From: Stramonita haemastoma
Taxonomy: Eukaryota; Mollusca; Gastropoda; Neogastropoda; Muricidae
Length of the DNA stretch: 64,000 nt
NCBI GenBank assembly: GCA_030674155.1
Contig: CM060325.1
Coordinates: 20,768,660 to 20,832,659 of the forward strand
Direction of reading: 5' to 3'
In this document: piece after piece, positions 34,467 to 43,049 of the stretch
Layout of the letters: every line of letters begins with the position of its first letter
How positions within the stretch are numbered: position 1 is the stretch's first letter
The notes under the pieces: generated by a model
The model's input: only the letters and a program-made list of their open reading frames with translations
Databases searched by the model: none
What the model was told of the DNA's origin: nothing
Translations under genes and position numbers: made by a program

Positions 34467-35612
34467 TGACTTTGTTAAAAATCTAAATTGTTGTTGGCTG
34501 CATGTGCAAGAATTGGTTGAATGCAAGCGCTTTGATTTGTTTTTGCAAGATATAGCGCTATATAAATTCCATTTATTATTATTATTATTATTATTATTAT
34601 GACACACTTGTTATGGACAGTAATCAACCTAAGTGCTGCCAGAAATGGCATAATGAAACGTTAGATTATCTGTCTGTCTTGGTCAGGTGAGTAGGCATTT
34701 TGAACGACATCCTACTGGGCTGGTGCCTTTTAGTAAGGCTGTCTCAGTAAAATCCATGAAGTAGATGCACATTTGACATTTGGAAATAGCTTGTTTCTTA
34801 GCTAAAAAATGAAGCTGGATGGTGTCAAAAACATTTGAAGGCGTTAGACATACTCAAGATTCACATTTGTGTAGATATTAATTATCAAAAAATGTCAGAT
34901 AAACTAAACACTATATTTTTTTTCTTCTTGAATTGGTAAACTACAAAGCATATGAAGTGCTTCTTTACAGATTGCTGCAAGTGTACCGGTGTCACTGCAA
35001 CATTTTCACAACTGATATGAAACCATCCGGACTGCAGGAGTTCCAACATTCAACAGACCTTTTTGTTTGAAATGGGAGCAGTGTATTATACTTTTCACTG
35101 AAAGATGTCTTACCATACTTCATAGACTGATTATGTATAATATGTAAATAATCCTAGTATTATTGTCGTTTAGTTGCAGGTTTTCCAATCGTGGGGTCAA
35201 GACGTCTTAGGTATTGTGGAGAAAACAGCACTCCTTTACACCTGGCTGTGTGGGGAAACCACCTGGAGTGTGTGAAGTTACTCCTGGACCATGGGGCCGA
35301 CATTAACGCCATGAACATGAAGCAAGAGAGCCCGCTGTACCTGGCAGCCAAACGGGGACATCCAGAGTGCATGACCTTGACAATGCTGGAGACCGTGCCG
35401 ATATCTTTGCTCTCACCAAAAAACAGAGTAAGTTTTTGTCCATTTCTTTTCATTTTCTCTTCACTGTCTGCTTGTAGACAAACGGGATCTTTGCGTTTCC
35501 AAAAACAGTGATGGCAGAGAGCAACTCTGCACAGAAATTCAGTCATGGAATGGACGACAGTATGATTCCTATCATGACCAGAAGAAAACTCTCCATGGTT
35601 TTTGACAACTTT

Positions 35613-35700
<88 letters not shown>

Positions 35701-38667
35701 TAATGTTCGGGTCAGTTAGGGATTATGTGTTTGTTGAATACATAGGCCCTATCTATCTATTTTGTTCAAATGATTATCAATGTATCTAGTGGGGATTATG
35801 TGATTGGCGAATGTATACCTATTTCTTTCTTTGTCTTAAATCATAGGTTGAACTTTTATTGTTGGTGATGGTGGGTTTTTTTTCTTTTGTTTTCTTTTAT
35901 TGTTTTGGGGGGAGGATGTGTTTGTTTGTTTGTTCTTTTTTTTTTTTTTGGGGGGGGTGTTTTTTTTAAGGGGAGGGAGGCTGTTAAGTGTTATTCCCTA
36001 ATCAGGACAAGGGGATGAAAGAAGGTATGTGCATGCTTACTCTGTTACCCTTGGAAAATAGATTCATTCATTCTCTCTCTCTCTCTCTCTCTCTCTTAAC
36101 TCCTTAAGGAGTCATTGGAGCACTACTTTGAACTGCTCAGGCCTTGTCACTTGGGCAAGCTAAACCTTACAGAACCATCCCTCTCCTGGTGCAGGGTGCA
36201 TGTGTGCTAGTTATGTTCTTGTCTCCATAACCACCAAAAGCTGACATGAACTAGGAATATTTGTATGCCTATTTGATCTGCATGCAACCACCCACAGATG
36301 CATATGCAGACTAAACATATTGTATATATTACACATATATATATATATATATAAATATATATACTAATATATAATAAAGTTTAGTTAGGAAACATACGCA
36401 CAAAGGGTATCTAGGTGCTGGCATGTCTTGTACTTCAAGATGGCCCAGGCAATAATAGAAATCTCCATCTTAACTTCACCTCTTGTACTTCAAGGTGGCC
36501 CAGGCGATAGTAGAAATCCCCATCTTAAGTTCACCTGACTTTACTGCCAGGTTTTGAACCCACGATCTCACAGACCACGGGATAAAAGTCGAATGCTCTA
36601 TCCACAAATTATTAGCATCCATCATGATTACTTAGTTTTTAGCAAATCACAGAGCTCAAAAGGATAAACGGTGTGAAGGCGCTATCATTTCTTGAGTATA
36701 CAGTACGAGAATACCGGTCTTGCTCTTTGGAAGATAGAAAAGCAGTGAATAGACTACAGAAGGGATGTAACAGTTGAGATTGATTCATTCTCAGCACGAG
36801 TCCATCAGCAGAGCCGTGTATATAATATGTCAGTTGAAGGAGGGAGGGATGGGGGACACAGGCAGACTAAAGAGAACTGCTGCAGTCAGATTCAAAAGAA
36901 TGACAGGGGCTCAGACAAGCAGAGATGATGTGTGGGTAGGTCCTTGCAAGAAGTACTTGATATTGATGAAACTAAATCTGGCCTATCACTCAATTAACAC
37001 CCTCTTTTTCTTCCCTATTTTGCAGCATCAGTACTGGCAAAGTGTTTCCGCCATGATATAAAGATGCTTAACTGCATCAAGGAGCTGGTGTTGAGGGGAG
37101 CAGACGTCAGCCATCACAACCTGCGTGGCTCTTCTCCAGTGCATGAAGCTGTGGTCTGCGGATGGGGCCTGGAAATGATGAAGCTGCTGGTATGCAGAGG
37201 CCATGGCATGGACTTCGACAGAGGAGAAAAAAGTGAGTTGATCAGATGTCACACGTGACACTCTTCTGATTGCACCAGTCTGACTTTTATCATCTTCCTT
37301 ATGTTAGTGGCAGTGCCTGAAAGTATTGTATGACTGCACATATGATAGGGGGGGGGGGGGAATAGCCTAGTGGTCAGAGCATGACGCTTGCTATTTGACA
37401 GCTGGGATTTGATTCCCGTTTGAGGGGATTTTTCCCCTGGAGTTAACATCAGTGCTGACTCCACTCTCCCCAAAAGTCTTTTGAATGAGACTTTAAACAG
37501 AAGCTCGATGTGGAAACGCACGCAGAACATCTTCCGCACGTGTTTGTTAAATCCTGTTCCACTTTTTGTAAGAGTAGGCCATTGTGTGCCGGTGGGAACA
37601 GATGACAAGATTTACAAAACTGCATTCACAGGGGGACTGGATGTAAAAAAGCACATGAGTGCTTATTCCATTATCCTCGATATAAAAGAAAAATGTATAA
37701 ATACATAAATAAATAAATATGAAATGTAGAAAGGATTGTTTGAATGTCTCTCGACATTTTGATTTAGGCCATGGGACTGTTTGTGACCATGGTTGACATG
37801 TTTAAATGTTTTGTTGTTTTATTTCTTTAAAGAGAGGTCCAGAAAGAAAACAATACAGAACAAACATAAAGATGATAAACACAAGATCAGAAACAGTAAT
37901 TATCTGCTATTGATGATATTCAGTTTGATTCAGATAAAGGTATCATTAAAAATTTACATCTACTCATTGCCTGTTTATTTTCTTGTCATACAAAGTGCAA
38001 GTATTCTTCATCAACAGCAAAGCTTTGAATGAATGAATGCATGAATGAATGAATGCCGTACAGTAATTGTCATTGGATTTTTTTCTGCACAGGAAGCCCC
38101 CTTGTGGATTGTATGGAGATCCTGTTGCACGTTTACCGCAAAGGCAGAGCAGACAAGTTGCAGTACCTTGATCGGAACGAAAGGAAAGCCCTAGTGTTTC
38201 TCAGGATGGGAGCGACACGGAAACACTTAAAGGCAGTGTTGTGGGGCGAACTGAATGCTCCTAAACCCCCTGGTGTTTTGCTGGAAACCTTGATGGATTC
38301 CTTCGCCTATCTGCCCTCCCTGTCTGAATTAGATGAAGAGCGTGCATCAAGGTGTGTGTTTTCAAAGCACCTGACCCCTCCTGAGGGCTTTACTCAATCC
38401 CGATGGGTTTGCAGTGGAACGATGTGGCACCGGGTTGAAGCAGGCATGACAGAAGCAGCCAGAGTACAGAAAGAAGCAGAACTAAGAGCCATGGTGGCCC
38501 AAAAGAAAGAGTACTACCATCAACGCAGCAAAGAGGTGCCCTCCTTAGCCCATCTGAGTCGTGCATGCATCAGGTCCCACCTGCAGGCGGATGTCAGGGA
38601 GGTGATCTCTTGGCCTGTGCCAGAGTGTTTTAAAAGGTACCTTCTCTTAGACAAGCTGCCGCTGTAG
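29317..38667 (+). CDS. Ankyrin-repeat and SOCS-box protein (ASB-like)
   Basis: Exons 29317-29929, 31713-31838, 35180-35427, 37026-37232 and 38093-38667, all with GT-AG introns. With one missing nucleotide restored in exon 3, every intron is phase 1 and the product is about 590 residues. The N-terminal 46-140 region is Asp/Glu/Asn repeats. Ankyrin repeats follow: PLHVAAWRGQHQITEALLKH (exon 1), RTAAHMAAEFGSAECLKALI (exon 2), TPLHLAVWGNHLECVKLLLD and SPLYLAAKRGHPECM (exon 3), SSPVHEAVVCGW (exon 4). The last exon ends with SLAHLSRACIRSHLQA and LPVPECFKRYLLL-like residues (here WPVPECFKRYLLLDKL), a SOCS box. In characterised ASB proteins the SOCS box binds Elongin B/C and Cul5 and the ankyrins bind the substrate. 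Orthology to a particular ASB is not assignable. The start ATG follows TTTCAG, so an upstream exon is possible. Confidence 0.85.
29990..31712. other. ASB-like intron 1 with three minisatellites
   Basis: (a) about 30085-30420: 34-bp units with TTAATAGAACCATAGAATGT and TTGATACTAGCAAG, about ten copies. (b) about 30490-30950: 75-80-bp units with GTTCTGATGGTAAAGGAACA and CTGCAGTCTGTGTGTGACAA, about six copies. (c) about 31130-31495: 30-bp units GTGTTTGCACTTGCTGTGTA plus TGTTTACACT, about twelve copies. Open frames across these arrays are repeat translations. Confidence 0.9.
31713..31838 (+). CDS. ASB-like exon 2: one ankyrin repeat
   Basis: GHPNLADRFGRTAAHMAAEF, then CLKALIGFGANVNAATETG; acceptor TTGTTTTAG, donor CAG/GTAAAA; 126 nt, phase 1 to phase 1. 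Confidence 0.9.
32050..33590 (+). pseudogene. L1/Tx1-like non-LTR retrotransposon remnant in ASB-like intron 2
   Basis: The frame 32099-32371 reads DFEKEFESLKWEFLVKVIEV and later RGCRQGDPISPYLFILSVQI, i.e. RT fingers/palm motifs (D..KEF for D..KAF, RQGDP.SP..F). NADD replaces the usual F/YADD at 32413-32424. Downstream pieces (AVVKSFFLIETNI, LGIPSLKAL) match the expected post-RT region but in changing frames. Heavily decayed. Confidence 0.75.
33530..33763 (+). repeat. 75-78-bp tandem repeat, three units, fourth unit at 34601-34673
   Basis: Unit: TTATGACACACTTGTTATGG, ACAGTAATCAGCCTAAGTGC, TGCCAGAAATGGCATAATGA, AACGTTAGATTATCTGTA (consecutive pieces, overlaps ignored). Three units precede the LINE insertion and one follows it. 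Confidence 0.9.
33764..34600 (+). mobile_element. 5'-truncated LINE with intact RT C-terminus and (ATT)n tail
   Basis: The open frame to the stop at 34306-34308 reads RRISAIRKYLSTDATSKLVT, LDYCNSLLAGLP, RIQNSAARLVLRK, HITPLLQSLHWQPV, NYKISTLCYKCLHKTAPSYL and WNDLPLSLRK...FKSSLKIHLF. This is the thumb/C-terminal region found in many CR1/L2-like animal LINEs. A 3' UTR follows, with a TG microsatellite (34390-34464), CAAGCGCTTTGATTTG, TATAGCGCTATATAAATTCC and (ATT)n. The reading frame is uninterrupted, suggesting a recent insertion. Confidence 0.85.
34674..35179. other. 3' part of ASB-like intron 2
   Basis: AT-rich; no repeats or exons recognised before the acceptor TAGTTGCAG. Confidence 0.5.
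35180..35427 (+). CDS. ASB-like exon 3: two ankyrin repeats with a 1-nt deletion
   Basis: GFPIVGSRRLRYCGENSTPL, then HLAVWGNHLECVKLLLDHGA and SPLYLAAKRGHPECM in one frame. After about 35375 the ankyrin-like sequence NAGDRADIFALTKKQ lies in another frame up to donor GTAAGT. The exon is 248 nt, where 249 would keep the phase-1 pattern. Read as is, the message would stop early in exon 4 (ATA TAA). Confidence 0.8.
35428..37025. other. ASB-like intron 3
   Basis: Contains CT microsatellites (35613-35691; 36072-36097), G/T homopolymers near 35880-35970, AT tract 36334-36360, a 55-bp tandem duplication (36427-36537), and a tRNA-like SINE fragment on the minus strand (about 36540-36615). Confidence 0.7.
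36427..36615 (-). mobile_element. SINE-like fragment with tRNA-like head
   Basis: Plus strand TTTTGAACCCACGATCTCAC and CGAATGCTCTATCCA is the complement of a tRNA B-box/A-box arrangement. The adjoining body CTTGTACTTCAAGATGGCCC is tandemly doubled. Confidence 0.55.
37026..37232 (+). CDS. ASB-like exon 4: ankyrin repeats
   Basis: In phase 1 it reads SVLAKCFRHDIKMLNCIKEL, VLRGADVSHHNLRGSSPVHE and VVCGWGLEMMKLLVCRGHGM; donor AAA/GTGAG. Confidence 0.85.
37233..38092. other. ASB-like intron 4
   Basis: Contains the complete SINE family A (37347-37720) and about 350 bp of AT-rich DNA with a short (GAAT)n run just before the acceptor. Confidence 0.7.
37347..37720 (+). mobile_element. SINE family A, complete reference copy
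   Basis: Head GGAATAGCCTAGTGGTCAGA (A box) and GGGATTTGATTCCCG (B box), then the body (GAGTTAACATCAGTGCTGAC, ATGAGACTTTAAACAGAAGC, TTAAATCCTGTTCCAC, GGAACAGATGACAAGATTT), then GACTGGATGTAAAAAAGC and CTTATTCCATTATCCTCGAT, with an (AAATA)n tail. The order defines the family used for all other copies in the window. Confidence 0.9.
38093..38667 (+). CDS. ASB-like last exon with SOCS box
   Basis: SPLVDCMEILLHVYRKGRAD through an ALVFLRMGATRKHLKAVLWG region, then a coiled or helical AARVQKEAELRAMVAQKKEY stretch, then the SOCS box (SLAHLSRACIRSHLQADVRE, WPVPECFKRYLLL). The stop TAG 38665-38667 lies in the SINE that starts about 38650. Confidence 0.9.
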
Positions 38668-38834
38668 TCTAGTGGTTAGGGCGTAGGACTCGTAATCTAA
38701 AGGTTGCGGGTTCGATCCCAGCTTTCGGCTATGGCGTTGTGCCCTTGGAAAAGGCACTTTACGACTATTTTCTCACCCCACCCTGGTGTAAAAGGGGTAC
38801 CAACCTTGTGTTGGGGGTTAACCCTGCGATAGAC
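38650..38834 (+). mobile_element. SINE family C with tRNA-like head, overlapping the ASB-like stop codon
   Basis: GCCGCTGTAGTCTAGTGGTT (A box), GGACTCGTAATCTAA (anticodon-arm-like, CGT), GCGGGTTCGATCCCAGC (B box) and a TTTCGGC 3' acceptor-like end. The body follows with AAAAGGCACTTTACGACTAT, GTAAAAGGGGTACCAACCT and TTAACCCTGCGATAGACTGG. The cloverleaf is imperfect (mismatches in the T stem and anticodon stem) and there is a SINE body, so it is not called as a tRNA gene. Confidence 0.8.
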
Positions 38835-39543
38835 TGGTTTTGTTTTTTTCTCTTCTGTTTGTTTTGGGGGTTGAGGTATTTGTTTGTTTGTTTGGAGGGT
38901 TTTGTTTGGGGGTTTTCTCTTCTTTTTCTTTGTTGGCTGTCGCGGTTGTGTATTTGCATGTTCATTTGGTTGTTGTTGTTTTAGTAGTACGTGGTTAGTT
39001 ATTGAGGAAGACAAAAGTAGCAAAAACAAAAAAATGCTCTGATTGTTTGTAACTAAAAGAAGAAGAAAATAGAGAGGATGATAAAAGAAATCTTTGTATA
39101 TGAATTAAATATATTCACAAGTATAGCAGTATGAAAGATTTTGAGAGTGGATTGCAACAGATGAAGAGCGGAAAGAAGCAAGGAAAGGAAACGGCAAACA
39201 AGAGAGAGAGAGAGAGAATAATGCATGCTCAACTATTCATGTCCATCACAATAGAAGTAGGAAAACAAAGAATAGATTCCTTATTAAGTACTCCCGAGGC
39301 TACATATGTGGTTCTATCGTATTGTAGTTGATGACAGGATGACAGGAAAGACTGAAAATCTGATCTTAAAATATATAAAAAAAAGTGTTTGGTTATTTAG
39401 TTGTCTGGGATTTTTCTTGTTGCTTTTTTCATGATGTATCTCTGATAAGGGCAGGGGACTGGATGTTAAAAAGCATGTGAATGCTTATTTATTCTCCTCA
39501 AAATAAAAGAATTGAACTTGATTTGATTTGTTGTGCTTTCCCC

Positions 39544-39578
<35 letters not shown>

Positions 39579-41787
39579 GAGAATTGATTACATACACACA
39601 CGTACACACATAATATGTTTGTGCGCATATACACATAAACATGCATGCACATGTGCGTGCACACACAAATGCGCACACTCAAAAGAGAAGACCCAGAACC
39701 AAAGAACCATATGAGACAGAATGATATAAAGAGACTGACGGAGAAGCTTGCGCACATGTTAATAACTAATACATCCACCTTCATTAGAAGAGCAGGCCGG
39801 CTATGGCTGGTGGCATGTACAATATGAACATACCCAGCATGCATCCTATTACCTGGCGAGGAATGGGCTCCGCCAGGTTTAATTTGCCCATGAGAGAGGG
39901 AGTGAGGTGTGTGTGTGTGAGTGAGAGAGACGGACAGAGAGAAAAGTCGAGTTGAACCTACACATTATAAATTTATGAGTGTGTGTGTAATGCCTTGTGT
40001 GTGTGTGTGTGTGTGTGTGCGTGCGTGCGTGCATGCACACTAACAATGGCTTTACAAAAAAGCAAAGAAAGCCAACTGGCCAAATGACTGTAAGGGCTTT
40101 AACTCTCACATACATAAACTACACCGATACCAAATTTATCTCCCTCCTTTCCTTTCCCAACATGAAGAGAAAAAGATTCAGAAACAGGTGAAACACATCA
40201 CAGGAATAAATTTTGATTAAGTACTCAAACACATCACAGGAAGAAATTTTGATTAAGTACTCAAATGTATACTTTACTATCCTCTACGTCTATTCCCGAA
40301 ACAGAAAATATCAAAATAAATATAACCATAGCTACTTCTCAAATTCTCCTCAGATAAACTGACGGACTGAACTGATTTTTGTTTATTTTTTTCATGAATT
40401 TACTCTGTCCAAAAAGATTTGCCTTTCTTTACTTATTCCTTTGTTAGTAACCAAAATATTTACCTCATCATTTGTACCTATATCATGGGCCATCTCTGTT
40501 TCTTTCTCTCGTTTCCTAATGACATAAATATTCTTCTTATCTCGTTCGCTTCACACCATCAGATGTGTCTTGAAAAATTAATGGCATGTCCTTTCCAGCT
40601 CCTCTCTGAGCCGTACAGCTTGGTTTGCAGGGCTATCTCCATCGAGGCCACACTTTCTTCCTCAGGTTGCTGAATTGCAAGCACCTCTGAAGGATGTGCT
40701 CGCCAGAAATAACATTTATATCAGTGAGACTAATCCAAAATAACATCACTAATACCAACCATAGTAAACTACCACCGTTACTACAGGATGCCTAACCTAA
40801 TTAAACCAATTCTTTTTTCCTGTAATTATTTACGGCACAATATTAAGCTTACTACCACAGGCAATACTAGGGGGAAAAACTGGAAGAAAAGCAGAAGCTG
40901 ATCAATACAGCGCATTGTAGCTCTAGTCTAACACCTGAATTTCCTGCAAACAGAATTCTTAGATTTGCCACTGATGTGATCTTACAAAATAGGCCTAATG
41001 CAATCACAAAGTTTCTATCCAAAGATGAAAAATTAAACCTGAGCCCAATTACATGGTATGGAATACTAAAAATTATGTTCAACATACATTCACAAAGAAT
41101 ACAGGTTACTCAAAAGCAAAAAAAAAAAAAAAAAAAAATTTTAAGGAAAAAAAGATCAAGAGATAAAACCTATGCAACAAAGAATTTCACCTATCTTTAC
41201 CTTTACCATCACCTACCCTGTAGTCTGGTAGACAGTGCACCACTGAAGATTTTGCAACCTGCTTCCTTTCACCTATATGGGGCAAAACTTTTTAGTCCTT
41301 ATTTTTTATTTATTTTTTTTATATAACTTTTTAGTCCTTATGAATACAGAATATTCAGTCCATAAGTCCACAATAATTTCATCCTCTGGCAATTTTCCAG
41401 ATAAACCATGGACAAATAATTCCCAAAAAATTATCAAGCAAAATGAAACAAATAAAACAAAAAATCAGGAAACTTTTGAGCCGAAGATAAAAGACGCTGA
41501 CCATAAAAACATTTCTAGGACAATTTCTTTTCCAGACCTGTGTAAGTATTTGATTATGAATACCAAAGCACATTTAGTATTCCCACCTGAGGAAGGAGAA
41601 AGAAGTGGGAGAGAGAAAAAAAAAAAAGGAATAAAAGGTCAATGACTGAGATGCACTTGATCTGTATGGTTGTCTTAACTGTCATTAAGTTTTACAGGCA
41701 GACACATTTCCCCCCCCTGTTTTGTACGTGTATGCAGTGAATAGTAAGGTTTTAAAATGCACCTTACACAGTCATATTGGATATTAT
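38835..41787. other. Gene-free stretch between the ASB-like gene and glomulin
   Basis: No coding region supported. Contains a G/T-rich stretch (38840-38990) that could be 3' UTR, a family A SINE tail (39454-39512), GA (39545-39580) and TG (39995-40020) microsatellites, a 38-bp doubled unit at about 40190-40264, and a dispersed-repeat end at about 41215-41275 related to the hairpin arm at 14894. Confidence 0.55.
39454..39512 (+). mobile_element. SINE family A tail fragment
   Basis: GGGGACTGGATGTTAAAAAG and GAATGCTTATTTATTCTCCTC. Confidence 0.65.
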
Positions 41788-42085
41788 CTAAAAAGGTAAA
41801 GGATTCCCATAACCTAGGTGGTCATAGGGGAGCGAGGCATCAGAGACCTCAGCTTCTCTAGGGGCCAGCGTGTTGAGGGCAGCGCCCATCTCCTCTTCCT
41901 CGCTGCTTTACCTTCCCTGACCCTAAAGAGGGTAGGTACCCATTTACAGCTGGGTGAACAGGGGGGACTGTACTGAAGCCAAGGCGAGCAAACGGTCATC
42001 CATCCAACTGGTAACCACGCTCGACGCTGCTTAGCTTGACTTGGGGAAAGTGAGCGCTCTGACCACTTAGCTATTCTGCCCCCTA
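41788..42085 (-). mobile_element. SINE family B (chimeric tRNA/5S-like), complete
   Basis: Minus strand: GGCAGAATAGCTAAGTGGTC (tRNA A-box-like), then AAGTCAAGCTAAGCAGCGTC and GGTTACCAGTTGGATGGATG-ACCG (5S-like), then the body with GGGTACCTACCCTCTTTAGG and GAGGTCTCTGATGCCTCGC. Confidence 0.8.
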
Positions 42086-42384
42086 ATATTATCTGCAGTC
42101 AAATAATCTTCTAGTCTAAAAAACAACAAAACAAAACAAACACAAAACACAAGAAGAGTTGTGATGAATCAAATTGGGATGGTGGTGTGAGGAATTACTG
42201 CATACTGTTACTAGATTCCCATTTATTTTCCGTTCCTCTGCTAAAGCTCCCAGGTTCACCAACACTGGCAACAGTGTGATTTTGCATATATCCATGCAAC
42301 CATTTTTACCCATCAGTAAGGCAGCTGGATACCAACTTTGGGGATGGTATTCAAATGTAACACCAATGTTTAAAAAAAAAAAAA

Positions 42385-42641
42385 AAAGTCATCTGTTCCT
42401 ACCAGCATGAAATGGCCTACTTTTCTGAAAACCAGAATTGGTTTTTAACATGCACGCAAGATGTTAATATTGCTCTGTATGCGCATATTTGAACACAAGG
42501 ATGGATTTTCAGGGGAGTGGAGTCAGTACTGATGTTAACTCCAGGGGAAAATTCCCTCAAATGGTCGCTTTGGTGGTGGCTCGATCCAGGGACATCGGAC
42601 CATGAGTGTAAGGTTCTAACCACATGGCTATTCTACCCCAC
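42385..42641 (-). mobile_element. SINE family A, diverged, lacking tail
   Basis: Plus strand CATCTGTTCCTACCAGCATG, GATGTTAACTCCAGGGGAAA, GGTGGCTCGATCCAGGGACA (B box complement) and CACATGGCTATTCTACCCC (A box complement). Confidence 0.75.
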
Positions 42642-43049
42642 TTCCAAATTTTTATGAATACACATTCTCCCACAGAAAACAATCACACACAAAAAAAAGG
42701 TCACGCTCACAGAATTTCTTTCCATCACAGTCATGAACAACCTACTTCTATCAGCACCCCATACAAAACAAACACCACATTTCCTTTTTTTTTTTTTTTT
42801 TTAAAGCCTTTTGGTGAAAGAGCTTGCATAACCTTGCTGGCACACACTCGATCATACATGTATTATTAGTCACTCAAGACTTCTGTCAGCCAACATTATG
42901 TGATATATCTAGCAGTACTCCTCATCACATCTTCTGCTTTTGGTCAAGCAGCTCATTTCAGACAGTAGACATATCTACACTTATTCCCATTCTGTCATTC
43001 ACGGCTTCGGTGGACAACACACATCTAACACGACAGTAGTAACGCAACA
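42642..43049 (-). other. Probable 3' flank of glomulin
   Basis: AT-rich with a poly-T run (42786-42802). No coding sequence. The gene's poly(A) site is likely here but not identified. Confidence 0.4.

Noticed and set aside
38650..38722. tRNA-Thr(CGT)-like gene
   Set aside because: Stem mismatches and an attached SINE body with copies elsewhere show a tRNA-derived SINE head.
40867..41645. Frames of 116-122 codons around 41 kb
   Set aside because: AT-rich, no recognisable motif, no supporting splice structure; part overlaps a dispersed-repeat end.
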